Assembly: GCF_001544515.1 (NCBI RefSeq)
Contig: NZ_FCOL02000044.1
Span: forward strand, 1-46,109
DNA: 46,109 bases
Direction: 5' to 3'
DNA from: Caballeronia terrestris
GTDB lineage: Bacteria > Pseudomonadota > Gammaproteobacteria > Burkholderiales > Burkholderiaceae
The translations under genes were made by a program, and so were the position numbers. The first letter of the stretch is position 1. The number at the start of each line of letters is the position of its first letter. Of the stretch, positions 35,547-43,498 are shown in pieces. The notes beneath the pieces were generated by a model. It saw only the letters and a list, made by a program, of their open reading frames with translations, made no database searches and was not told the DNA's origin.

Positions 35547-35589
35547 AAAGATGCAGAAACCCGTGAGGTCGCGTTGTTTTTAGGGTAAG

Positions 35590-35740
<151 letters not shown>

Positions 35741-36068
35741 CCGCGGAGCCCGCTCAGCCCAGCGCTGACGCACGCTGACCAATGCCGAAGAAGCGCTAAA
35801 ACCCGCGCTGATCTTGCATGCAGAACCGGTGCCGAGCGCGCAAGCGCACGCACCCCCCGGAAACACCCCCCTTCAAGTCCCCGCATCAGCGGGGCTGCCT
35901 GATCGTCGACACGAAACTAACCTTCGAATTCAGACGCATCTGATTGCTGATCGCGTTCCAGCCGAGTTTTCACCGCGAGTCATTTTCTTCAGGCATCGCT
36001 ATCGCGCCGGACGCCATCCCCTTCGAGTCGATTCGCTCGCGGATGCCAACCATTGCGAGGTAACTGAA

Positions 36069-36293
36069 ATGACGACCTTTTCTATCTGGCTGACGTCGAT
36101 TTGCATCGCTCTCGTGGCCACCTGCACGATCGCGCTCACGCTGCCGATCTCCCCCGAAGACGAATTGAGCCGCGCGACGGCCCCCGAAGCGATTCTCAAG
36201 GTCGGTGTGCCGGCGCTGCCGCATTGGCTGGAGGCATCGGCGTCGACGGTTGCACAGCCTTTCCCGCGCGCGACGGACAGCGAACACAAGTAA
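36069..36293 (+). CDS. Small membrane-anchored hypothetical protein
   Basis: 74 residues from ATG 36069, with GAGG at 36057-36060. One hydrophobic N-terminal segment (FSIWLTSICIALVATCTIAL) is followed by a short soluble tail rich in Pro, Ala and Glu. It could be a signal anchor or an uncleaved inner-membrane protein. No family is recognised. The frame extends upstream to 35814, but that portion lacks a ribosome site and coding character. Confidence 0.5.
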   Translation: MTTFSIWLTSICIALVATCTIALTLPISPEDELSRATAPEAILKVGVPALPHWLEASASTVAQPFPRATDSEHK

Positions 36294-36367
36294 AGCGCAG
36301 ATAAGCCGCGCCCGCCCGGTGGCTTTCGCGCCAAGTCCTTTTCAATCAAAGCGTTGCCGCTTTCCCG

Positions 36368-36416
36368 CCGCCGATATCCACAGGGTTAGTCACAAAAACT
36401 GTGGATAAATCGGCGG
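36368..36416. promoter_or_regulatory. Second inverted pair of DnaA boxes
   Basis: TATCCACAG (36375-36383) faces CTGTGGATA (36399-36407). The right one extends to a perfect consensus box, TGTGGATAA (36400-36408). Outer arms CCGCCGAT (36368-36375) and ATCGGCGG (36409-36416) lengthen the dyad. It lies in the 140-base spacer between two small genes. Confidence 0.55.
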
Positions 36417-36433
36417 TTTGCACGCACCCGCAC

Positions 36434-36748
36434 TCACGCGTCGCTACGGGGCGTGTCGGCTGGCTTGGCTGCATCCGTCGGCGGCGGGAAAAACGCGTTC
36501 CACACCGCACGCACGCCCTCGGCGGCCGTCGCTTCCGCCCCGATGTTTTCCTCAGTCCCAGCGCCCGCTGACGGATCCGACGCCAGCCCGCGCCAATGCG
36601 TGAAGGCGAGCACAGGCTTCTCGGTCCATGCGCCGTCGGTGAATTTCGAGAAAGCGGTTTCGCCGCTCGTGAGCTGGACTTCGTACCACCCGTCGCGAAC
36701 GGGCGCGTGTTCGTCCAGCGGGAACCATGCCGTCGATTCGATTTCCAT
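36434..36748 (-). CDS. Small hypothetical protein
   Basis: 104 residues, no signal peptide. The first half (WFPLDEHAPVRDGWYEVQLT, then FSKFTDGAWTEKPVLAFTHW) has a compact beta-rich pattern with conserved-looking aromatic residues. The C-terminal half is low-complexity and Ala/Pro-rich. GGAGGAGACG precedes ATG 36748, a strong ribosome site. The domain resembles proteins that describe themselves only as hypothetical in related genomes, and I assign no function. Confidence 0.7.
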   Translation of the reverse strand: MEIESTAWFPLDEHAPVRDGWYEVQLTSGETAFSKFTDGAWTEKPVLAFTHWRGLASDPSAGAGTEENIGAEATAAEGVRAVWNAFFPPPTDAAKPADTPRSDA

Positions 36749-36897
36749 CGTCTCCTCCGCGTTTTATTTCATTAGGGACAACGCATCTTTTGTACCAGAT
36801 TTGTCCGCGCGCAGTCTCAAATCGGATGAGAATTCCAGATAGTGGATTTCGTTGATATCCAGGCGGAAACACGACGAATGCAAAGGACCATAAGAAA

Positions 36898-36918
36898 AGC
36901 CCGCACTCGGCGGGCTTC
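36898..36918 (-). terminator. Terminator-like hairpin
   Basis: AAGCCCGC (36898-36905) and GCGGGCTT (36911-36918) with a five-base loop. On the minus strand the stem is followed by TTCTT. It could terminate transcripts from the cytochrome/dehydrogenase operon that read through the stronger hairpin. Confidence 0.55.
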
Positions 36919-37081
36919 TCCTTGAAATGAGGCGGGGCGCAAACAGGCGGCGTACCTTCCGGCCAATCCCGCTTTCACCCCGTGTGTGACTCATGTTCGA
37001 CACGAATCACGATTACAGAATAGGCGATCAGCGGGCAGAGTCAAAGTTTTTTGAGACGCCGCCATTCGTCCGAAAAAAGAC

Positions 37082-37110
37082 AAAAAAAAGCCCGCTCTCG
37101 TTGAGCGGGC
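37082..37110 (-). terminator. Terminator of the dehydrogenase-cytochrome operon
   Basis: On the minus strand GCCCGCTC, loop AACGA, GAGCGGGC is followed by eight T residues (complement of A 37082-37089). It lies about 95 bases after the cytochrome c stop at 37205. Confidence 0.85.
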
Positions 37111-37204
37111 GTAATCCATATCGGTTGAGACATGGAGGAGACAGGAGTAAGTATAAACCCTTAAATCGTCCTGTCAACTATTTTGACAAATTCCGCGTCG
37201 TCCA

Positions 37205-37516
37205 TCAGGGGGCCTTCAGGCTGTGGTAGTACGCGGCGAGATTGGCGATGTCGGCATCGGACAGGGGTTTTGCCATCATGTTCATCATCTCGTTCTTCCG
37301 CTCGCCGGACTTGAAGTCGTGCAGCGCTTTCGTCAGATATTCCTCGGTCTGTCCGGCGAGATTGGCCGCCTCCGGGATCTTCGCGATGCCGTCGATGCCA
37401 TGACACGCCTGGCACTGCACGGCCTTCGCGCGGCCCGCCTTCACGTCGCCGGCGGCATAAGACGTGCTCGCCGCGCACGCGGCGGCGAGCGTCACCACGA
37501 AAATCAGCGTCTTCAT
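37205..37516 (-). CDS. Class I cytochrome c, periplasmic
   Basis: 103 residues: a signal peptide (MKTLIFVVTLAAACAASTSY, cleavage before AGDVKAG), one haem site CQACH at about 35-39 and a likely axial methionine in MMAKPLSD. The C-terminal helix (IANLAAYYHSL) is typical of small cytochromes c. The start ATG overlaps the stop of the upstream dehydrogenase gene by four bases, so it is the natural electron acceptor for that enzyme. Small, monohaem and soluble. Confidence 0.92.
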   Translation of the reverse strand: MKTLIFVVTLAAACAASTSYAAGDVKAGRAKAVQCQACHGIDGIAKIPEAANLAGQTEEYLTKALHDFKSGERKNEMMNMMAKPLSDADIANLAAYYHSLKAP

Positions 37517-38781
37517 TTTCCGCCCGCGTAGGAAATGCGATAGATCGCTCCCGCGTAGTCATCGGAGACGAGAAGCGAGCCGTCCTGCAACTGCTGGACG
37601 TCCACCGGGCGGCCCATGTATTCGCCTGTCGACGTGAGCCAGCCTTCCGCGAAGACTTCCGGCTCGCCGGCCGTGCCGTCGTCCTTGACCGGTATGTACA
37701 TGATCCGCGCACCGACCGGCTTCGTGCGGTTCCACGAGCCGTGTTCGGCGTCGAAGATGCCACCCTGGTACTTCGCCGGGAACATCTTGCCCGTGTAGAA
37801 GGACATGCCGAGGTCCGCCGCGTGCGCCGCGAACTCGACCTGCGGGAACACGACGCCCGCCGGCGGCGTCGCGTCCTTGTAGTCGGCCGTGCGTACCTTG
37901 CCGCCGCCGTACCACGGGAAGCCGAAGTTCTCGCCGGCCTTCGTTGCACGGTTGAGTTCGCCCGGAGGCGTGTCGTCGCCCATGCCGTCGACCTGGTTGT
38001 CGGTGAACCAGAGCGTCTTGTCCTTCGGATTGAAGTCGAGGCCGACCGAATTGCGCACGCCGTGCGCGTAGACCTCGCGGTTCTTGCCGTCCTGATCCAT
38101 CCGGATGATGCCGGCAAGGCCGTTCTTGTCGAGATCGGCGAGCTTGTCCTTCGATGGCACGTTCCACGGCTGGCCGAGTGCGATGTACAGCTTCTTGTCC
38201 GGGCCGATGCGGCACGCGCGCGCGCCGTGGTTGAAGCTCTCGAACTGGGTCGGGATCAGTTTGCCCTGCGGCACGACGACTGCCGCCGCCACGTCGCTGC
38301 CGCCTTCGCCGAAGAACTGCGCCGCCGGGAACGCCAGCACACGGTTCTGCTCGACGACGTACAGCACGCCGTCAGGCGAGAAACAGACACCGTTCGGCAC
38401 CTTGAAGGTCACCGAGCTCGCGAACGCGACGACATCGTCGGCGACGCGGCGCTTCGTGCGGTCCGTCACCTGCCACACGCGCGCCTTGCGCGTGCCGACG
38501 AACACGACGCCCGTCGACGGCTCGATCGCCATGTGACGCGCATCGGGCACGACCGCAAACAGCTCGATCTTGAAGCCGGGCGGCAGCTTGATCGTTTTGA
38601 GGTTTTCGCGCAGGGCGTCGGCGCGCTGGCCGGACTGCGACACCGTCTCGGCGGGCTGGGTGTTGCCCGTCTGCTTGAAGTTGGAGAGCGCGTTGACGTT
38701 GTCCTGCGCCGCATAGGCGGACGGCAGGGCGGCGAGCATCGCGCCGAGGGCGAGGGGCAAAAGCTTGAGCGCTGCATTCAT
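37513..38781 (-). CDS. PQQ-dependent sugar (sorbosone-type) dehydrogenase, exported
   Basis: 422 residues from ATG 38781, where AGGAGAC sits upstream and a signal peptide starts (MNAALKLLPLALGAMLAALP, cleavage after AYA). An upstream ATG at 38823 lacks these. The mature enzyme is a six-bladed beta-propeller of the sorbosone/glucose dehydrogenase B family: PPGFKIELFAVVPDARHMAI, GVCFSPDGVLYVVEQNRVLA, FNHGARACRIGPDKKLYIAL, YAHGVRNSVGLDFNPKDKTL, and EHGSWNRTKPVGARI. It probably oxidises an aldose or related sugar with PQQ in the periplasm and passes electrons to the overlapping cytochrome c. PQQ synthesis genes are not in the window. Confidence 0.88.
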   Translation of the reverse strand: MNAALKLLPLALGAMLAALPSAYAAQDNVNALSNFKQTGNTQPAETVSQSGQRADALRENLKTIKLPPGFKIELFAVVPDARHMAIEPSTGVVFVGTRKARVWQVTDRTKRRVADDVVAFASSVTFKVPNGVCFSPDGVLYVVEQNRVLAFPAAQFFGEGGSDVAAAVVVPQGKLIPTQFESFNHGARACRIGPDKKLYIALGQPWNVPSKDKLADLDKNGLAGIIRMDQDGKNREVYAHGVRNSVGLDFNPKDKTLWFTDNQVDGMGDDTPPGELNRATKAGENFGFPWYGGGKVRTADYKDATPPAGVVFPQVEFAAHAADLGMSFYTGKMFPAKYQGGIFDAEHGSWNRTKPVGARIMYIPVKDDGTAGEPEVFAEGWLTSTGEYMGRPVDVQQLQDGSLLVSDDYAGAIYRISYAGGK

Positions 38782-38870
38782 CGGTTTTGTCTCCTGGTGC
38801 TGCGTCGTTTTAGAGGACTGCAATCAGGCTGAAGCGGGGCGGGGCGGGGCGAAAGGAAAGCGAGAGCCGA

Positions 38871-39641
38871 TTACTTCGTGCCGTCGAAGACGAAGGCGTC
38901 GGAGCGGCCCGGGAGCGGCAGCGCGGCGAGCAGGCGCGCGCCGTCGAGCACGGCGGTTCCGCCGAGCGTCGTGCCGGGTTGCGGACAGGGCGCGGGACCG
39001 AACGTGATCGAGACGTCATAGGCGTTCACGCCCGAATGCGGCGCGACGGTGCCCTTGAACACGCAGCCCATGCCGGTCGTGCCGGCGAGAAAGCCGTCGC
39101 CGGTGACGGTGAGTTTCGAGTTCGTTGCGCCTTGCAACGAGCCGCCGCGGCCGGTGTACAGGCCCGCGACGGTCGCGCGCGCCGGATCGGCGCCGAGCAT
39201 CTGGTCGGAGGTCGTGGAGAACGTGAGGCTTTCACCGCCTTGTGTCCTGGCCGAACCGGTGACGGCGGGCGCGCGGGCGAAATCGGCATCGAACGTGACG
39301 GGCGATGCCGCATGCGACTGCACGCTGTAGTTCTGCGCGGTGGTACTCGTGAAGCGGCCGCTAGCGGACTGCGAGCCGTTGCTCGCGACGACCACGCCGC
39401 CGAGTCCGCTCATTCCCGGCGATGCAGCGCCGTAAAACAGATAGGCGGTTCCGTCGAAGAGCATCACGAGGATCGCGTTTCCGTGCGCGGGGACGGTGCC
39501 TTTGTAGACGCCGCCGGAGGGCAGGGTGGTGGTGCCGGCAGCGGTGGCGGGCTGAAGCGGGCCGGTCGAGCAGGCTGTGAGGCCGATACAGAAGGCGGAG
39601 AAGGCAAATAGTGCGCTATACGAGCAAGCGGTTTTTGTCAT
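38871..39641 (-). CDS. Lipoprotein, hypothetical
   Basis: 256 residues from ATG 39641. The N-terminus (SALFAFSAFCIGLTACSTGP) ends in a lipobox LTAC. The mature protein is serine/threonine/glycine-rich with repeated beta-strand patterns (GVYKGTVPAHGNAILVMLFD, GRFTSTTAQNYSVQSH, GSARTQGGESLTFSTT). This looks like an adhesin-like or beta-barrel surface domain, but no family is recognised. The frame is open upstream to 40022 without a start supported by a ribosome site. GAGG precedes 39641. Confidence 0.72.
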   Translation of the reverse strand: MTKTACSYSALFAFSAFCIGLTACSTGPLQPATAAGTTTLPSGGVYKGTVPAHGNAILVMLFDGTAYLFYGAASPGMSGLGGVVVASNGSQSASGRFTSTTAQNYSVQSHAASPVTFDADFARAPAVTGSARTQGGESLTFSTTSDQMLGADPARATVAGLYTGRGGSLQGATNSKLTVTGDGFLAGTTGMGCVFKGTVAPHSGVNAYDVSITFGPAPCPQPGTTLGGTAVLDGARLLAALPLPGRSDAFVFDGTK

Positions 39642-39871
39642 TGCGGCCTCGCGATGCGTTCGATTTTTCTGAGGGCTGCCAGTCCGAAACCTTGTTCTGC
39701 TCAATCGATACCAACCTGAACGGCCGTCGTTTGCAGCCCGCTCGCGGTTGTAAGAAAAGTACGAGTGTCTGGTATAGACCGTCCGCCGATACAGGTCAAG
39801 AAGGCGCTTAAGTAATTCGCGCGTCGGCGTTTTGTTCAGGGTGATCCGGCTCAGGAATGCAGCGTGCGCCG
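39642..39871. other. Spacer between lipoprotein gene and TPR remnant
   Basis: 230 bases that should hold the promoter of the lipoprotein gene. No gene or repeat is seen. Confidence 0.35.
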
Positions 39872-40096
39872 CTACCGCTGCCAGCCGCGCTCGAATTCCG
39901 CGAAGCGCAGGTGCGTGACCGCGAGGTTGAACTGCATACCAGCGTTGCGGGCAACAGGCGCGCGGCGGCGATGCTGTACGCGCATCGCGCCTAAGTCGCC
40001 GCGCATGTTGCAGGCGCAGCACGCGTTGTGATGCAACAACGCGTTGTCGGAATCGATGGCGAGGCCCGCGCGGGCGATGTCGAGCGTCGATACGCG
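39872..40096 (-). pseudogene. Fragment of a TPR/glycosyltransferase-type gene
   Basis: The minus-strand frame reads ARAGLAIDSDNALLHHNACC, ACNMRGDLGAMRVQHRRRAP and MQFNLAVTHLRFAEFERGWQ before an abrupt stop at RGWQR. The spacing and residues fit tetratricopeptide repeats, and the closing FERGW matches the point where such repeats meet a glycosyltransferase domain (GWxxYEWR). No start, promoter or further domain is present, and the frame before it is not TPR-like. A decayed piece of a larger gene. Confidence 0.6.
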
Positions 40097-40118
40097 AACT
40101 GTCCTAAAAAGGCAGCGC

Positions 40119-41318
40119 TCAATCCATCCAGACCATATTCGTCCCAAGCTGCTCGGCGAGCGCCGTCGGCAGGTACTTGAGCGTGACCGCGACACGCTGG
40201 CCCGTCTTCGGATCGATCCCCATCCGGTGCGCGATCGAAATATGCGCGCCGACGTCCTTCGGGAACGGGATCGGTGTGCGCGGCCCCTTCGGCAGAAGGT
40301 TGAACGGCGGCTGCGTCCACGGCTCGTGGCCCATGCCGAAGAAATCGGGCTTGAACGACCACGGCGTCGGCTTGACGTGCAATCCGATGGCCGGATCGCT
40401 CAGGCGCTCGAGCATCCACGTGCACGCGATGTCGGACAGCCCCGATTCATCGATCGGATAGCCGCCGCCCACGTCCGCGTGCGCGCCCGCGAAGAGCGCT
40501 TGCGTGATGCCGTCGCGCGCATCCCAGAAAGTCGGCGTGAAGTCGGAGCGCTGCTCGTCGAGGCTCAACGCGTGCACGCCGAATGCGACTTTGTTGCTGA
40601 GCGCGGTATCGGCGAAGCGGAATACGTCGACGTCCGAGCCGTTGGCGCCGAGGTACAGCGGAATCCCGAGCGACCCGACCGTATCCCACACGCCGATCGC
40701 CTTGATGCTGTCGACGGGAACCGTGTCGTCGGGTTCGGATGTATCGAACGCGAATTGCGGCAGGTGGCGCATGAGCGCGCTGAAGATGCCGAGCAGGCCG
40801 CCCGCGTTCTGCCGCGCCTTGACGCGTGCCTCGCGATGCCGCCGCCACGCGTTGATGCCGAGCATGTACGCGTGTTCCTTGTCGCTCAGGTCGAACTTGT
40901 GCCCGTTCAGCAGGCCCACGTCGGCGATCATGCCGCCGAGCGCGCGCACGGTGTACGCGCCGCGCGAGAAGCCGATCAGGATGACCGCGTCGCCCGGCTC
41001 GTAATTGCGCGACACGTAGGTATAGCCGCGCACGATCCGCGCGATGATGCCGTTGCCGAACACGCCGCCGAGCAGCTTGATCGCGACGTTGCGCGAATCG
41101 CCGACGCCGTGCAGGTATTTCGCGACCTGCGCCTCGGGACCGGTCTGCTCCAGTTCCTGCTCGGACGCAAGAAGCACGCTGTCTAGCTTGGCATCGCCGG
41201 CGAGCGTGCAGAAGGCTTTCCAGACATTGGTCGTGTCCGGAATGCCGTCGTTGTCGTCGTCCTTGGAGTTGGGGCCGTTCCAGGTGCCGTCGGCGCAGAA
41301 AACGATATTTTTCGGCAT
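40119..41318 (-). CDS. DUF2235 alpha/beta-hydrolase (putative phospholipase-like)
   Basis: 399 residues. The DUF2235 N-terminus (NIVFCADGTWNGPNSKDDDN) is followed by the nucleophile elbow GFSRGAY with Ser118, and FAGAHADVGGGYP contributes later conserved His/Asp residues. DUF2235 proteins include the Tle1-type lipases delivered by type VI secretion, but this one is shorter, has no PAAR or VgrG-like part and no secretion genes nearby. It could be a housekeeping hydrolase. No signal peptide. ATG 41318 is preceded by GGGAG. A longer start at 41354 is less supported. Confidence 0.85.
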   Translation of the reverse strand: MPKNIVFCADGTWNGPNSKDDDNDGIPDTTNVWKAFCTLAGDAKLDSVLLASEQELEQTGPEAQVAKYLHGVGDSRNVAIKLLGGVFGNGIIARIVRGYTYVSRNYEPGDAVILIGFSRGAYTVRALGGMIADVGLLNGHKFDLSDKEHAYMLGINAWRRHREARVKARQNAGGLLGIFSALMRHLPQFAFDTSEPDDTVPVDSIKAIGVWDTVGSLGIPLYLGANGSDVDVFRFADTALSNKVAFGVHALSLDEQRSDFTPTFWDARDGITQALFAGAHADVGGGYPIDESGLSDIACTWMLERLSDPAIGLHVKPTPWSFKPDFFGMGHEPWTQPPFNLLPKGPRTPIPFPKDVGAHISIAHRMGIDPKTGQRVAVTLKYLPTALAEQLGTNMVWMD

Positions 41319-41476
41319 GAGATCTCCCACCGATGCGGATTGGGTCCGGCGCATGCGATGAACCGCAGGCCGGCTGGCGTCCTAATATCGTAGACGGTGA
41401 GAGGAGGAGTTCAAACGGCGTGCGTGTGCTTGCGCACGCCGGGTACGGCAAACCGTAAGGAGGCTTACAAAGCGAT

Positions 41477-41842
41477 TCAGTCGGCGAGGCGCTTGTCGGC
41501 CAGCGCCCGGCGGCAGTCTTCGAACACGCGCAGCACCAGCACCGATTCGTAGTTGAGGTCCTCGCTTTCGAGGATCTCTTCGACGGCGTCGAGCGCCCAG
41601 TCGGCGTTGACGCAGCCGACGTTCTGCATCGCGAGGCGCTGCGCGATGGCCGATAGCCGCGCGACGGTGAGCCAGTCGGCCTGGCGCTTGTGGCGGTCGA
41701 GCCACTTGCGCGCCGCCTGCACGAAGAAGACCGGCGCGGGCCAGGATTCGTTCAGGTAGTAATTGCCGAGACTGCCGCAGGTGAGCCAGCAGAGCAGTTC
41801 GACGCGATCGCGCGGGCTGAGTTGGTGACGTACATCATTCAT
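41477..41842 (-). CDS. Hypothetical protein
   Basis: 121 residues from ATG 41842. GTG codons at 41854 and 41869 in frame are alternatives and none has a strong ribosome site. Helical throughout (VELLCWLTCGSLGNYYLNES, LTVARLSAIAQRLAMQNVGC). No signal peptide and no known domain recognised. It is upstream of the DUF2235 gene on the same strand, 158 bases apart, so they may share a promoter. Whether it is an immunity partner is speculation. Confidence 0.6.
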   Translation of the reverse strand: MNDVRHQLSPRDRVELLCWLTCGSLGNYYLNESWPAPVFFVQAARKWLDRHKRQADWLTVARLSAIAQRLAMQNVGCVNADWALDAVEEILESEDLNYESVLVLRVFEDCRRALADKRLAD

Positions 41843-42008
41843 GGCGGCACTCACGAAGACGATTGACACGGCCGATAAATTCGATTCCCTCGAGAAAACA
41901 ATATCAGATCATTTTGCATCGCGGAACAATTCAAATCGGCGAATCGATCCGCTTGCGTGCGGCTCGCCCTGTTTCGGGTGAGAAATCTGCGGCGCGCGCC
42001 TTGCTCGG

Positions 42009-42233
42009 TCAGGTGGATGTGACCTCGTCGCACCACTCGATCGCCCAGGCGCGCGCGCAGTGAAGCGCATCGGATTCGTTGTCGAAGGAGTCGAGTTCAC
42101 CGGAGTGGTGCGTTTCGACACGCGTGCGCCCGGCGCCAGGCGCGCGGGTGATCGTGGCCTGCGCGTAGTAGCTACCGTCTTCGTCGTGGTGGGCGCGGCA
42201 GTCGATGTGCCACTCCTTGTAGTCGAATCGCAT
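42009..42233 (-). CDS. Small hypothetical protein
   Basis: 74 residues with a good ribosome site (GGAGACAC before ATG 42233). MRFDYKEWHIDCRAHHDEDG, SYYAQATITRAPGAGRTRVE and ALHCARAWAIEWCDE suggest a compact beta-beta-alpha fold with three cysteines. I do not know the family. Divergent from the pyruvyl transferase gene, 56 bases apart, so both promoters are squeezed into this short spacer. Confidence 0.7.
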   Translation of the reverse strand: MRFDYKEWHIDCRAHHDEDGSYYAQATITRAPGAGRTRVETHHSGELDSFDNESDALHCARAWAIEWCDEVTST

Positions 42234-42289
42234 CGGTGTGTCTCCGTGTCTGTCGGTGGTTCGGGAAAGCCTAGCATGGAGGGCTGTTC

Positions 42290-43498
42290 ATGCGTCCGAG
42301 CGGGGATCTCGTGGGTACGTTGTTCATCGGCGCCTTCGATCGGCATAACTTCGGCGATCTTTTGTTCGCACATGTCGCCGAAGCATTGTCCGGCCGCGCC
42401 GATGCGATCTTCGCGGGCGTCACGGAGCGCGATCTGCGCGCGTTCGGCGGACATCGGGTCGAGGCGCTGCCGGCTCTCGCCACGCGTTTGCGTGATAGCG
42501 CGGTGAGCCTCGTTCACGTCGGCGGCGAACTGCTGACGTGCGATGTCTATGAGGCTGCGGTGATGACGCTGTCCGATACCGACGCGCAAAAAGCGATCGC
42601 GCGGTTCGATGCGCGGCCGCGAGAGCGCATCGCGTGGGCGCGGGCGGCGTTGGGCACGGACGCGCTGGCGCCGTATCTGGCGTCGCGCGAGATGTTTCCG
42701 GGCGCGATGCGCGTGGTCTACGACGCGGTGGGCGGCGTGGACCTCGATAGCCGCGACGACCCGATGCGCGCGGAGGTTTTAGCCAAGCTCGCCGCAGCCG
42801 ATGACCTCAGCGTGCGCGACCGGCACACGCAAGCGCTGCTCGAAGGGTGGGGCGTGAAGGCGCGTCTCGTCCCCGATTCCGCCGTGATGGTGGCGGAACT
42901 GTTCGGCGAGCGGATTCGCGAGCGGGCGCGCGAAGGCGCCGTGCGGCAGGTTCTGCGATCGTTTCCGGACGGCTACCTCGCCGTGCAATTCAGCGCCGAT
43001 TTCGCCGACGACGACACCCTCGCCCGCATCGCCTCGCAACTCGATCGCACGGCGCGCCGGACCGCTCTCGGCGTCGTGTTCTTTCGCGCGGGCGCGGCGC
43101 CGTGGCACGACGACGCGTCCTGCTACGAGCGCACGGCGGCGCGCATGCGCACGCTTCCGGTCACGATTTTCCGTTCGCTGAATCTGTGGGACATCTGCGC
43201 GCTGATCGCGCATGGTCGCGCCTATCTGGGCGGAAGCCTGCACGGGCGGATCGTCGCGATGGCGTTCGGCTTGCCGCGTGTGAATCTGCGCCATCCTGCG
43301 CGCGCTTTATCGAGCATGACGAAGCAGACGGCGTTTGCGGCGACTTGGGACGCCGCCGATATGCCAGCCGCCGTGGCTATCGATGAAATCTGCGATGCAA
43401 TCGATTCAGCGCTCGCAACGGACGAAGCGCGTCGCAAGCGGCTCGCGCTGGACCTCGCCGATGCTTATCACCGAGCCTCGCCGACAAACCATCGATAG
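42290..43498 (+). CDS. Polysaccharide pyruvyl transferase family protein
   Basis: 402 residues of the CsaB/WcaK-like family. The start GTLFIGAFDRHNFGDLLFAH is the family's NxGD(D/N) region. LSVRDRHTQALLEGWGVKAR and LIAHGRAYLGGSLHGRIVAM (the conserved SxHG motif) follow, and the C-terminal third has AFGLPRVNLRHPARALSS. Such enzymes add ketal-linked pyruvate to cell-surface or capsular polysaccharides. GGAGGG precedes the ATG. Convergent with the next gene, overlapping it by 31 bases. No other surface-polysaccharide genes are in the window. Confidence 0.85.
   Translation: MRPSGDLVGTLFIGAFDRHNFGDLLFAHVAEALSGRADAIFAGVTERDLRAFGGHRVEALPALATRLRDSAVSLVHVGGELLTCDVYEAAVMTLSDTDAQKAIARFDARPRERIAWARAALGTDALAPYLASREMFPGAMRVVYDAVGGVDLDSRDDPMRAEVLAKLAAADDLSVRDRHTQALLEGWGVKARLVPDSAVMVAELFGERIRERAREGAVRQVLRSFPDGYLAVQFSADFADDDTLARIASQLDRTARRTALGVVFFRAGAAPWHDDASCYERTAARMRTLPVTIFRSLNLWDICALIAHGRAYLGGSLHGRIVAMAFGLPRVNLRHPARALSSMTKQTAFAATWDAADMPAAVAIDEICDAIDSALATDEARRKRLALDLADAYHRASPTNHR

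Larger units (their letters stand above)
36749..37204. other. Gene-free 456 bases with two terminators
   Basis: Between two minus-strand genes. It holds the hairpins listed separately at 36898-36918 and 37082-37110 and otherwise an AT-richer sequence in which I see no credible gene. The promoter of the small gene to the left must be within its first 100 bases or so. Confidence 0.4.
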
